The position numbers were made by a program, and so were the translations under genes. From the NCBI GenBank assembly GCA_027946365.1, contig JAPEUQ010000005.1, forward strand, positions 2,542,001 through 2,606,000: DNA of 64,000 bases, written 5' to 3'. Under the pieces are notes generated by a model that saw only the letters and a list, made by a program, of their open reading frames with translations, was not told the origin of the DNA and did not search any database. Shown in pieces: positions 35,108-46,400 of this stretch. This stretch comes from Kalmusia sp. IMI 367209. Taxonomy: Eukaryota > Ascomycota > Dothideomycetes > Pleosporales > Didymosphaeriaceae. Numbering within the stretch: position 1 is the first letter of the stretch; each line of letters begins with the position of its first letter.

Positions 35108-35857
35108 CTACTGCCATACATGGCTGCATCCGACGCACACATAATACAGTTTCTTATGACGTGTCAGCATGTCCCACAGGCTAGAAGAAACAACTTACCA
35201 TTCCAGTAGTTGCAGTTCGCTGTTGCGACTGAAAGAAGACGACATCGCTCTCACCGCACTGAGAGCACACCTTTTGAGCGCGAGGCAACTAGATGCGACA
35301 AGAGTCAGCTAGCGGGCTCAAAGAGGAGCAGGCAAGCGACAAGAACAACACGTGACAGTGCTCATTTCTACGAAGGGTGCTTGCCGTCGCCTCTCTGGAT
35401 GTTTGTATGCAATTGATGCTCATCCTCGGCTTCGAGAATGAGACCCGGCGCACTCTCCTCTCCGCAGTCCTCGCAGAGTATGTCCTGTCCACACATGGTG
35501 CACAAGTTTGGAAAGGCATCTATGAGGCTGGTTCGGGAAAGGGAGCGGGTGAGACCAACCGTGGGATCCTGTCCGATGTCTGCCGTGACACCAGCCGTGT
35601 CACCGGCAGAGGATGCAATCTCGTGGCGCATGACGCATGCCGAGGGTGCTTCTTCTGAGAAGGAACAGGTCCTGCAGGCGAAGAGTAGTTTGCTTTCGGC
35701 CTTGTCTTCGCGTGGGAAGAGAAGGTTGGAACTGAGAGATCATGTTAGCAGCAGCACGTCGGGGGCCCAATACAACCTACCATTCTGAGCAGAAGCGGAA
35801 GAGAATCTTCTTGTTGGCTTCGTCCTCCTTGTTCTGCTCCGGGGCTGGGGACGACAT
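35108..35857 (-). CDS. RPB9: RNA polymerase II subunit Rpb9
   Basis: Four exons (35857-35781, 35731-35560, 35288-35199, 35152-35108) give 127 residues. Zinc ribbon 1: FRFCSECSNLLFPREDK with CRTC further on. Linker: HEIASSAGDTAGVTADIGQD ending DPT, which continues directly as LPRAQKVCSQCGE after intron 2. Zinc ribbon 2: CSQCGESDVVFFQSQQRT, then TGMKLYYVCVGCSHVWQ at the end, so the TFIIS-like Cys set is complete. Rpb9 sits on the jaw of RNA polymerase II and affects start-site choice, fidelity and transcript cleavage. Intron 2 (35289-35559, 271 bp) is much longer than neighbouring introns, has a weak GTTGGT donor and reads open for 64 codons, see findings. Shares a 462-bp promoter region with the ESS1 gene. 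Confidence 0.93.
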
Positions 35858-36319
35858 GGCGGATGTCTTGCGGTAGTTGTGGTAAGGCGAGGATGGGTAG
35901 AGGTGGCGGGTTCGTGTGCCGATGCTGGCAGCTCCGATCGCGACTATGTCAGTACGGTGGTGGACGCGGGTGGCAGCGGTTGGGTGGCCAGCAGCAGGTG
36001 GCAGATGGTGGCAGACGTCCGCAGCTCTGGGTGCAAGTGAGTGAAAGCTAGTGCAGGCCGGTTTGGTATGTCTCACATCGAGGGCTGACTCAGGTGGCGC
36101 TAAGCAGGGCCGGCCTTTGTTTTCGAGCACGTACCACTCCCCGCGTTACGAGCTCGCAGCGATCGTCCTGCCCAGCGGCATTTCAACGCCTCCGCCCGGC
36201 AAGCTTCTTCGCATCGCGGTCTGCATCAAATCTCTTTTCCTCAACCGCTAAGCAAGCCCCTCCGTGCTGCACCATACATCAAACACTCCCCACAGAAAGC
36301 TTGCGAGCGTAATTCGACA
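35858..36319. promoter_or_regulatory. Divergent promoter region RPB9 / ESS1
   Basis: 462 bp between two outward-facing ATGs. Left side has GGTGGC-rich tracts (35885-36010). Both genes act on RNA polymerase II, so shared control is plausible but not shown. Confidence 0.6.
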
Positions 36320-37060
36320 ATGGTAAGCTCCATAGCGTTGCCGGGCGGATGGCTCCATAGCAACCACCCAAACACTGACACTGCTAGTCTACCACGGCGG
36401 AAACGGGCCTGCCCGAAGGCTGGGAGGTGCGCCACTCCAGCACCAAAAATCTCCCCTACTATTTCCATCCTGCAACGAAAGACTCGCGATGGGAGCCGCC
36501 TGCGGGTACCGATACCGAGAAGCTGAAGGGCTATATGGCCAAGTACCACAGCTCCAAGGGCGTCACACCTGCGAACCTGGCAAACCAGGGAGACAAGATT
36601 CGCGCAGCGCATTTACTGGTCAAGCATCGGGATAGTCGCCGTCCTGCTAGCTGGCGCGAACCGCGGATCACGCGCTCCAAGGAGGAAGCCATCGAGGCGA
36701 TAAAGGGGTATCTCGAGCAGATTACGGCCTACGAGAACAACCCTAATGACCCCAATGGGAAATCGCTCTCGGAACTTGCGATGAAAGAGTCGGATTGCAG
36801 CAGTGCGCGTAAGGGTGGAGACTTGTGAGTTTTCTTGGAGAACGTACGTTTAGACGTCAGGCTGACACATGGATGCAGGGGCTTCTTTGGTCGCGGCGAC
36901 ATGCAAAAGGAGTTTGAGGAGGCTGCCTTCCGGCTGAACAAGAATGAGGTCAGCGGCATAGTCGAAACGGCATCTGGGGTGCATTTGATTCAAAGGTCTG
37001 TTTCTCTCCTAAATCACGACAGGGGCAAAACTAAGCTCGAGGCATCGCAGGCTGGAATAG
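36320..37060 (+). CDS. ESS1: Peptidyl-prolyl cis/trans isomerase Ess1/Pin1 (WW plus parvulin)
   Basis: Four exons (36320-36322, 36388-36824, 36879-36995, 37051-37060) give 188 residues. Exon 1 is only the ATG and exon 4 only the last codons, RLE-stop. The WW domain runs from GLPEGWEVRHSS to YYFHPATKDSRWEPP (about residues 7-40). The parvulin domain starts IRAAHLLVKHRDSRRPASWR, carrying the His and the Lys/Arg/Arg phosphate-binding loop, continues SDCSSARKGGDLGFFGRGDM, and ends SGIVETASGVHLIQRLE. It isomerises phospho-Ser/Thr-Pro bonds, notably in the RNA polymerase II C-terminal domain, in the nucleus. An in-frame linker (NNPNDPNGKS) sits between two helices. All junctions are GT-AG and total length is divisible by three. 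This is one of the firmest calls in the window. Confidence 0.95.
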
Positions 37061-38391
37061 GGTTTTTGTACATGACGGGGCGTTACGGCGCCTGCCACTG
37101 CGTATCCGCACGGGTGCAGGCATATGGAGGTGGATCATGTGTAGCGTTTTGTCTTGCAGTGCTCTGCATTGGCATGAAGCATACCTGCACTGAAAAAGGC
37201 GATGGCTTGGAAAACCAAGCTGGGCGGTGCGGTCTTGACGAGCAGCTTGGGCCGATACGAGTAGGTACATGTATCCAAAATGGAACCATGATTCCTGTTC
37301 CCGCTACCGTTACCGCTCGATCCTCGTCAATTCCTCGCGCGATGCTCTTCCACAGGGCTGGCGGCCGGTAAGCCAGGCGGCCGGCAAGCTAACGCACAGC
37401 AGTAAAGATTACCTAACGACTCTGCGGCCAGGCATTTGAGTGAATTGGGAATTTGTTGGACGCCGGACGCCAGACGCCAGACGCGCCCGTTGGGACGCGC
37501 CCAAAGCTTCGACGGGCGGGTCTGACATGGCCGACGCAGAGAGGCAGAGCAGCAAAAAAAAAAGTGCCGCAGCCGGATCCAGCTCCATGCGCCCCCGGCT
37601 CCCTCCGACCCATCCAGCGCTTGCCCCGATTCGGCATGTTCAGCACTTCGCATCTGTTTGTCGTCATTTGCTGGCCGCCGCAAGTTTACCCACACACACA
37701 CGCAGACGTGTTGGCGCCCATGCTTCTGCTGGAGACAGCGCAGCATCGCTTGCTGCGTGAGCCTCGCCTTGTGCCCCGCCGCCGCCGCCGCCACCGCCGT
37801 CGCCGCCGTGTTTCGTGGTGTTTCGTGGTGGTTCGCGCAAGACTCCCAATCTGGTGAAGCAACGCCTACATTCTTACACGCACATACCCAACCACCCTCC
37901 CCCCCATCCTTTGCTCCGCTCGGCACACGACTGTCGCTTTCTCATCTGCACAATGCTCGGAAGCGACGTCAGGACATCTGGCAAAGCAAGGAAGCCGCGT
38001 CACATCTGCTGACCCGCCGACTCGAGTATTGGAAGGCTCGATAGTTGCCCACCTGTATGTAAACTGACAGGGACCCTGCGTCAACTGGGCATCATTTCGT
38101 GGTTCCCGCCCTCGGCAACAAGCACACCGATCCTCACCTCCACCTGCGATCCCTTCACACCAAAACAGAACCCACACCTCTCTTTTTCTCTCTCACACAC
38201 ACTCTCTCTCACCTTTAGACGACCCGATACTTCCACCCCTTCACCTTAACATACAAATAGCCCCCGCATCTCCTGCTTGTGCTGCGCCAAGCAACAGCGG
38301 CGCCGGAACCTTCCTGCCATCACTCATTCACCCTCCACGTATAGCGACCACAATCCCCACCTACCTCGAACCCCATACGCTACCCGACGCC
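37061..38391. other. Intergenic stretch with 5' leader of the next gene
   Basis: Contains a poly-A run (37552-37562), a GCC-type repeat and a pyrimidine-rich tract (38175-38218) that ends in CACCTTTAG and looks like the 3' end of a 5' UTR intron. Long frames at 37327-37926 minus and 37440-38044 plus are overlapping and of biased composition; not genes. Confidence 0.5.
37776..37812. repeat. GCC-type trinucleotide repeat
   Basis: Imperfect run of CCG/CCA/CCGT units, non-coding. Confidence 0.7.
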
Positions 38392-39388
38392 ATGGCGGCC
38401 CCTACCTCTCCCCAGATCATCTACAACAACCCCTCCTTCGCCCGCTACCACGAGCGTCGCGGCTCGACGCGCCGGAGCTCTACCTTGTCTCGCTCTACTT
38501 CTCAGGTGGAGTCTCCACGCACCCTCTGCCCTCGGGATGGTGGAGCCTTCACCTACCGCCTTTCTCACCTCTCGGACTGGTACGTCGCTCAAGACCTTTG
38601 GGAGCGCCTCCCCGTCAATGTCAGAACCCATGTCGCGACCATGCAACAGGCTGGTGCGGCGGTGCTGACTGGTAAGTCACAAACATCATCTTTGTTTTTG
38701 GTGACATCACAAGCTGGCTATTGGGGACCCCACGAAGCACGTCCCCATCTCTGACAGCACAGCCCCGTCCCTGGCAGCACGTCCTCGATCTGAAACTGAT
38801 TGGGCCCTAGGTTGTGAGCGACTCGAGGAGCACAGGTCTGAGCTGAGCGGTCGTCGCGCAGACACCAAATTCGAGGAGGATGAGTTACTGGCTCACCTAG
38901 CCGCTTTGCCACCGCCCAAGATGCGTACGACTAGCAATGCTAGCAGCGCCGTCGTGTCCGAACTCGCTTCACCAGTCTTCACTGAGGCTCCCAACTCTGA
39001 GCTGGGCTCTCCGTCCCTGGCGTCCTCCCAGAGCACAAGCCCCGTCTCACCAATCTGCCTTGGCCCCACAGATGCCCTGCTCAGATCTGACCGTCCTCGC
39101 GAGCGCTCCTTCTCCACCCCGCTTGAGCCGCATGATCAGCGCTATGCGCTTGAACTCTCTCATCTGCGCACCGAGGCCCTTCCTCGACTCCGTCACAACC
39201 ACCTCAGAGTTGAAGCGGAATGGACTGAAGCCAAGCGCATCAACAGGGTTCCCGATGATGATATTACTACCTTCGAGGAGTGGTGCGCCGAGAAGAAAAA
39301 CAAGATCGATGTTCTCTACGAGAAGGTCGATCGTTTGAGCCGCGCTATCAATTTGTCGCCAAACGGCCTGGGCTGGACGGCCCCGTAG
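38392..39388 (+). CDS. Uncharacterised fungal protein, 285 aa
   Basis: Two exons (38392-38671, 38811-39388) with GTAAGT donor and CCTAG acceptor. The joined frame is 286 codons. N-terminus is Ser/Arg-rich and disordered (MAAPTSPQIIYNNPSFARYH). A folded-looking segment follows: FTYRLSHLSDWYVAQDLWER then HVATMQQAGAAVLTGCERLE. A Ser/Pro-rich middle (residues about 130-200) leads to a charged helical C-terminus with RHNHLRVEAEWTEAKRINRV and FEEWCAEKKNKIDVLYEKVD, likely a coiled coil. No signal peptide or membrane helix. Two conserved-looking blocks around a disordered loop suggest a real, selected gene, but I recognise no family and no function can be given. A CT-rich leader with a probable 5' UTR intron precedes it. 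Confidence 0.8.
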
Positions 39389-40368
39389 AGGCTAGTGAGG
39401 TGGGGCTTTGACGCAAAAGAGCTAACCTTTGCTCAGAGCGTGTTGGAGTTCTACGCTTTGGACTGGGTACAAGTCACAACTACTAGGTTATGTTAGTGAG
39501 GAGCCGGTCTTCTTCTATCGCCTCCTTCGATGCAACTCTTCTTCTCTGATTCCCTTCTTCCCTCTTCCACTTCATCCACGGCCTACATTTGGCTTTCCTT
39601 TGTTGTCTAATGTTTCAAGTGCATCTCGAGCGAGGAGTTTCCGGCGGTACAATGTACCTATGTATGGGTAGGAGACGAAATTTTTGGGACTGGGATTTAT
39701 CGGTCTTTTTCCTATTCAGGAATGGGTCGTCGTCTACGGATGATCTAGTTTCATGCGTACACGTCCGCCCCTTCTGAGGACCTGAAATTGCCAGCAGCTG
39801 GCAAGCTGATCAGCTCCTCATTCGTGTAGGGATAGACTGGGCTGGCAGATTTTGGGAAATGGCTTCGGCAGCACGGAAGGGCTTACGATCGGATAAATGA
39901 CTCTCATACTCATTCTATGACCAATTGCTCCTCGCTATGCTTGTCCTCCAGTAACTGCTGTCCTCATAATGCGCTTATGTTTCCTAGTCGAGTAATCCGG
40001 TGCTTCAGCAAGAGCCTGATATGATCAGAAGAGAACCACCCAACACACGGTATCAGACCGGTCGAAAAACGGCTGGTGCAGCCCAACGAAGCATACACGA
40101 GCACTCGAGCATCCAGGAGGTACTTCTTACAAGCCTACACGAGTAAGTGGTGCTACGGCAGGGCCACGCACACAGCGTTTACAGCGTCTGAATGCATGCC
40201 AAGTACGCAATGCGCGAGGAGTGCGGCAAACCGCTGCAGATACGAGAGGGCCGCAGCGGCATCAGGATGCCCCGTACCCGAGGAGCGAGCGAATCGGTTA
40301 GGACAGTTACTACATGGCGTGAATGGCCTTTTCAGTATGAAGCCTTCTCACCATCTTGACTGTGCATT
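39389..40368. other. Convergent 3' regions
   Basis: Lies between two converging genes. T-rich stretches near 39540-39720 fit 3' UTR sequence. No gene supported. Confidence 0.45.
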
Positions 40369-42369
40369 TTAGATATCATCATCGTCCTCGTCTACGCGCG
40401 CTTGATGCTCTCTGCCACGACCCTCCCGGCCCATCTGCCGCCCACTGAGAGACCCGCCACCTCTTCTACCTCCCGGTGGGCCTTGCCGCATTCCATAATT
40501 ATCTTCGCCGTCTGTCGAGTTGGTCACTGATTGTTTGACATTGCCCTGGGAGATCTTACCTAAAAGTCCATCCATAAAGCGGCCCTCATCTCCATCCATA
40601 GGAAGGAAGGAAGGCTGACCTCTGGGGCCAAACTTGTCACTTCCCATGCTTTCATCATCGAAATCCGGATCGAACCCGAGAGGTAGGCGTCGACCTCGTC
40701 TTTGACGCGGTCTGGTCATATTCCCTCGCCTCGATGGCCCGCCCTGCTCCATACGTGGATCCATACCAGGTGGTGGTCTGGCGCCGACCTGTCCAGCACG
40801 AAATTTTCTATGCGCTTTTAGGCGTCTATCTCCCACCATTTGAGGGTATGGAGGCACGCCCATCATTGGATTCATCATTTCATCCATATCCGCATCTGAA
40901 AAGGGTACATGACCTCCAAAGCCAATCCCACTCGTGAGCCCCACGGGTCTAGGCATTCCCATTCCCGGTATGCCATTTGGCCTTCCTCTTATCATACCGC
41001 CCATGCGTTGTGGAATCTTAGTTGATAAACCCATTCCATATGGGTCATCACCACTTAGTCGCTGTGTCGTGCGAGGGTCCAGTCCCTCCATCATGCCTGG
41101 GAATCCACCTTGGGTAATGTCTCCAAACGGCGAGTTGAAAACTCCCGTATCCATTGGCCCCATCTGCCTTCCTCCAAGGTTCATGTTCGCAACTTTCTTC
41201 CCCAATGCTGCATCCAGTTCTTCTCGCACCATCTTCCGGTTCAGTGCCCCCGTGCTCTCACGATCTCGTCTTCTTTCCTTCTCATCTTTGGTCTTCCGTC
41301 TCCCGCCGTCACTATCATCTTCGTCGTGAACGTGACACTTCGAATGGTCACCGCAATCCTTTCCCAGGTCATCTCTTATTATGTAGCGAATTTCGCCTGC
41401 CTTCGTTGTGTCATCGTCGCCTCGTGAGCGATACAAAACTCGTGCTCCTTTACGACAACGACAATCGGTCGTACACGTGCATGCATCTAGAAATGGATCT
41501 CCGCCTATCCACTCCTCTCCTGATGGCCCGACTCTCCTAGTCGCTGTCTGTGTTCTATTCAACCTGTCCGACACTGGTTTCTCAGCCTTGCGTCGAACAT
41601 GCTTAGGTTGCGGCTGCGCTGCGTAGACCCCTTCCGCGATCTGTTGGACGTCCGACGAAGCTCCCGTTGGCATCGGCTTACGTCGTCGCAGTGCTCGCAG
41701 AGGTATTTGAGGATCGACGGGTACTTGGTAGGAAGGAGCTGCTGGTTGCGCGTGTGCATAAGGATTGCCATCGCTAGGGCTTGCCACGCCAGGTGCATAG
41801 CCAAGTGGTGGACCGTATATTGGCATATCTGGTCTCATGCCACCTAATGGATGCATGTCCACGGCACCCAGTCTGTAAGGCTCTTTAGGTAGAGGTCCAT
41901 ATGCCATGTTCAGGTCCGGTGCTGACATTGCCCGTACATTTCGAGGATCATAGTACACCGTAGGTATCCCCATGCCTAGGTCCATACCCACACCCATCCC
42001 TCTGCCCGCAGCCCTGACCTCCCCATAATCCATCGGCATCCGGTCAGTCTTTCTCGTCCGCGGTCCCCTTCGTGGACGTATATCGAAACTGTCGCTCATA
42101 GTGTCATCCGACAAGGGTCTGTTCGCTCGCTTCCTTGGCTGCGGTCTGTACGAGTATTCGTCCTCATACGTGTCTCCGTACTTGTCTTTATATGTAGCTC
42201 TAGCGCGATGATATGTGGGCTTGTCCTTCGATCGGCGGCTGCGCGGGAAATACGGGAAACGCGAGGAGGCCAGCCTGAAGTCACGAGGTGGGATGAGGAT
42301 CTTGTGGTTGTTCCCCCGAGCGTTGAGTTCAATGAGGGGTTGGGTCGGATAGGACAAGGCTGCCCCCAT
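40369..42369 (-). CDS. Large disordered protein with a CTCTTDCRC motif, 666 aa
   Basis: Uninterrupted frame from the ATG at 42369 to 40369. The product is rich in Arg, Gly, Met, Pro and Asp, with no signal peptide or membrane segment. Low-complexity blocks include RGMGVGMDLGMGIP near residue 125, many PMGM-like stretches in the C-terminal half, an RGG-type segment (GPPGGRRGGGSLSGRQMG) and an acidic end DEDDDDI. Between them is one compact conserved-looking island: EWIGGDPFLDACTCTTDCRC followed by RKGARVLYRSRGDDD and IRYIIRDDLGKDCGDHSKCH, whose Cys/His set could bind metal. The length of the open frame against a background of short frames makes it a real gene. The RGG/Met-rich character hints at RNA or condensate association, but that is inference and no family is recognised. 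Confidence 0.8.
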   Translation of the reverse strand: MGAALSYPTQPLIELNARGNNHKILIPPRDFRLASSRFPYFPRSRRSKDKPTYHRARATYKDKYGDTYEDEYSYRPQPRKRANRPLSDDTMSDSFDIRPRRGPRTRKTDRMPMDYGEVRAAGRGMGVGMDLGMGIPTVYYDPRNVRAMSAPDLNMAYGPLPKEPYRLGAVDMHPLGGMRPDMPIYGPPLGYAPGVASPSDGNPYAHAQPAAPSYQVPVDPQIPLRALRRRKPMPTGASSDVQQIAEGVYAAQPQPKHVRRKAEKPVSDRLNRTQTATRRVGPSGEEWIGGDPFLDACTCTTDCRCRKGARVLYRSRGDDDTTKAGEIRYIIRDDLGKDCGDHSKCHVHDEDDSDGGRRKTKDEKERRRDRESTGALNRKMVREELDAALGKKVANMNLGGRQMGPMDTGVFNSPFGDITQGGFPGMMEGLDPRTTQRLSGDDPYGMGLSTKIPQRMGGMIRGRPNGIPGMGMPRPVGLTSGIGFGGHVPFSDADMDEMMNPMMGVPPYPQMVGDRRLKAHRKFRAGQVGARPPPGMDPRMEQGGPSRRGNMTRPRQRRGRRLPLGFDPDFDDESMGSDKFGPRGQPSFLPMDGDEGRFMDGLLGKISQGNVKQSVTNSTDGEDNYGMRQGPPGGRRGGGSLSGRQMGREGRGREHQARVDEDDDDI

Positions 42370-43404
42370 TTCAGAAAAAGGACCGTATTGGTCAAGGAAC
42401 AGTGCGTCTAGTGTGCAGTCGAAGTATTAGATGACTTTGGCCATGGTAAAGTGCGTTGAAAAACTACAATGAGCGTGTGGTCTCAAAGAGATGGGACCAT
42501 ATGGGGTGGTGGACTTGAGGGGGTAGTGGAGAGCTGACGCTGCGTGAACGTGAGTGTGCATGTGCTGGCGTTCGCTTGTGTGATTGTTTGCTCGACGTCT
42601 TGTCGTCGCACAACGGTTGCGAGCGACCTATGTAAGGACATCAGCTGCCCACTCAAGAAGAGGCAAACAAGTTCAAGCCCATGCAGTTAATTCATAAAAC
42701 AATCAAACACTACATATACCAAACAGACATTGCAGCATGTGCCCAGTGCATGCGAGTCATGAAGTGCGGCAATCACGATTTGGTATGATACAATGTCATA
42801 TACGAGCAGCAAGTAAGAGAGAAAAGCTCGCACGTGAAACACAAAACTTTTGAAATATATGTATTGAACCGCTAACACAAGCCTACACGTCATCCTCTGT
42901 ATCATATCCATCTTCAATCATTAAACAGAGGAGCATCCGCGTAACCTCTCATACCCCACCTAAACGCCATAATCACAATCATACCCAAAATCAGTGAACA
43001 AGAATAAAAGCCAATGGCCTCCCCCCATCATGCCCTTCTTCTCTTTTGGCCAACCTCACACGCACCCCCCTCCGAGTAGACGCAACAACATAGGAGATTT
43101 GGTGTGATGTGGCGGTCTATTGCAATGACGCATACACACAACGCCGGTGCATCCACAGCGCCAGGTGCAAATGCTGGACTGTGATCGCAGGATCAGCGCA
43201 CAGCGCCTCTCCTCCTCAACGTGCCTCTCAATGACCCGAAGTCGAATTTAAACCTGTCCAGCAACGAAATAGCTTTGCCCTACGACTCAAAAAAGCGTAA
43301 GCAATAATGAAATGAGAGAAGAGTATGGTCCAAGGGTTCCAGGTATCGATGAAGAAGTGTAAAAAATGTAGCTTGGGAAGCGAGGGGTAGATTAGATGGA
43401 AGAT
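42370..43404. other. Intergenic stretch between two leftward genes
   Basis: Promoter of the 666-residue protein on the left, 3' side of BUD4 on the right. AT-rich around 42690-42920. No gene supported. Confidence 0.45.
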
Positions 43405-46400
43405 TTAGAAAATCATCGATCGAACCTGGTCCCTACGATTTGCCATCCCACCAGGTACTTCTTTTCGCCGTGGTGCTGTGCCGATCTTGTGCTGTTCATC
43501 CTTCTCAATTGGTGGCGGAGGGGCCGGCACGTGGGACTTTGTCCGTGAGTGTCCGGGGCGCTTCACCGGACTCGTGGGTACAGACTGGCTGCCGGGGCCC
43601 TCGTGCGAGCGAGGTCGTTGCTGCTGGCCATTCGCCATGGTGCTCTCCCGTTTTGCCTTTATCTGTGAGGGTTCGAGCTGAGATCGCTTCTCTTTGCGCT
43701 CTTTATCGAGTACCATTTCGGCCCAACCGCGCCCACCAGCGACATCCTTGCCAACGCATTCGGACAATACTTTCATCCAACCCTCCTTCTGTTCGCGGCT
43801 ATCAGCGTAAAAGTCGATGACCTCGCCATTGGCAAAGCGTATACGGAAGCCTTCCTCGACAAACATGTACCCTTATTCTTCCTCAGCAAACGCAGACTTG
43901 CGACGCCCACCACTCTTCGTTGACGAAGGTTGCTGAAGGGCAGTCTTGTCGTCGATAAGCTTGGTCGCTTTGGCAAGGTTGATAGTGGCACGTGGCTGCC
44001 GAGTGGCTTCGTGATACGCGGTAAGCTTGGTGCCGTTGAGGCGGAAGTATCGTCGACGCCAATACTGTATCAATTTAGCAAAAGGGTGATTGAGCTCGTG
44101 GAAAATGCTACTACTGGACAGTCACCACCTTGCTGGCTTAGTGGGCCCTCCCAGGACTGATTCTTGACCTCCTCGGCCTCCCGTAATTCACGAATGCAAG
44201 CGTTCATGCTCTTGGGCATGTCTTCATCCTTAGCATTCTTGGGTTTCGGGACGTAGAGTAGCTGAAGCGCTAGCTTACCGACGCGGTAAGGCGGACGCCG
44301 TACTACACCACCACGCTTGCTCTTGACACTGCTTGCGCCCGTATCATCCACAGCCCATTCGTTGAAGCAGGGAATGTCAACATTCAGCGGTCGACCATAA
44401 GCTTGCCTCTCATGGTTCTTGAGACAGACGTAGGCGCGAGCGAAGGACCCATCTGGGCCGACCAAGTCATGAAGCAGATCCCACGCAGTCGCTTGATGAC
44501 TGCGCTTGGCCTGAGCTTTTTGCTGCTGCTGAAGAGCGAGCCGTTCAGCTTCTTCCTGCTGCTTACGCTCCTGTTCCTTTCGCTTCTTTGGGGATGAAAG
44601 CAAGTTTCGGAATGCAGAATGCGACTTCTTGTGATTAACGATCTTGACTGGGGCAGCTGTGACAACTGGCTGAGCAGGAGGTTCCAATTTGGTCTGCAAG
44701 GTGAGTTGGAACTCAAGATCATCCAATACGACCAACTCAAATTCTTGACCAATGGGGGCGGAGTGACCAAGCTCTAGCCACGACGTCGTCACACAATGCA
44801 AACCGTTATCAAGAGTGAGCTGGAACCATGTCCGCTCAGCTTTAATATCAAGTTAGCAAATAGCTACAGGGACAGTGATGTGAAAACTCACTCTTCGGCA
44901 GAGGAAGGTCAAGGTCTTTGACGCCTACGACCTTTACAAAAAGCCTTCCACGTTCTTGGCCATCTTCGAACTCATCTTGGTCCTGCTCAGCCACTGAATC
45001 GAGGCCGCCCGCAACGGCAGACTCCTGACCTGGAAGTGGAGGCACGGGCCCAGATGCCATAGCACGTCGCGTACCAGAAGTTGTTCGAATGCTTCGCCGC
45101 CTTACCTTACCGTTCCAAGGCTCGGTGGTCCAGGCAGGCTTACGTTCTGCGCTGGTCTTACGAGAATTGTTGTTTGATGATTTAGGAACAGCCTCGTTCG
45201 CATTCTCGGATTTAGTGGGCGGCTTCTCATCGCTAAATTGACGGCTGCTAGCAACAACAACCTTGGTGTTTTGACGCATGAGATATCCCTTCTGTAGGTT
45301 GGATTTGCTGTTAGCGGGATTGTACGTATACACGAAGCCTTCACCGGACATGTGTCTCGCTCCATCTTGTTGGGCAGCACTTGATGTCGGGAACCTAGCG
45401 AAAGAGGGTAAAGGAAACAGGCTGTCTACCTTCTGAGATTCGATGATGTTGTCAAATTCTTTGTCCAGACCAAAGCTTAGATCATTGGAGTCTTCACCAA
45501 TATTAAGGTCAAGCATGAGGTTCTCCTTGTTAGCGATGCTCATCTGAGTGTCATCCTCGTCAATATGGCTGATGTCGGTACTCAATGACTGCCGCTTGGG
45601 GCTACGCCTTGGAACAGGAGGAGGATGCTCGCCACTAACTTGTCGGCGAGCTGCAGCCATATCGATATCTGCGGGAATCAATGAAGGGCGTGTCTTGAGC
45701 TTACCACCGGCACCTTTGATAGTAGACTCCTCCTCTGGCACAGGTGACGACTCCTCTTCTTCGGGAGGTGAAATGACAACAGGATGACGAATCACTGAGT
45801 CTGGAGTTCCGGGCTCCTCAACTTCTTGTTCAGCGTCGGTAATTTCTGGTGTTTCTGGTCGTCGAAGAAATTGACGCATAGCATCGAGCTTAGGTGCAGT
45901 ATCCATGGGGCTGAGTGCAGTCTGGAATGAGGACTTGAGAGGATCCAGTGTCAAATCCATCTCGTTGTCTTCAAAATCGGCAAACAGCTCTTTACGCCTG
46001 GCCTCCTTCTCATCATTCATTGGAGAAGAAGTGATTGCTGTTGGCGTTGGAGGACCAGAGGTGTCTATGGTGCTCTGAGAAGTCGGTTGCTCTTCGGGTT
46101 GAGGCGAGTACTCGCTGGCGTCGTCATCGTCTTGGACCTGCTCGCGAATGTCGTGATGGATGACTGATGTTTCACGGTCGGGCTCATCGAGCTCGGAAAC
46201 CTCAGTGTACATCTCTGTCGTCTCTGCGAAGGAATATGCGTCAATAACGCTATCAGCCTCGCTTGGTGCCTGTGGATGGTCGTCAAAGTTTGAGGACACC
46301 TCACGCGAAGGGATAGGAACATCGGGGTCAAGATCAGCTAGGTCGCCATAGCTGCGCTCGGGGCTCGACTCCGCATCATAATTGTAGCTGTAGCTTTCCT

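Noticed and set aside
35368..35631. RPB9 read-through frame as a separate gene
   Set aside because: It is in frame with RPB9 exon 2 and is better explained as an open intron; kept as a finding rather than a gene.
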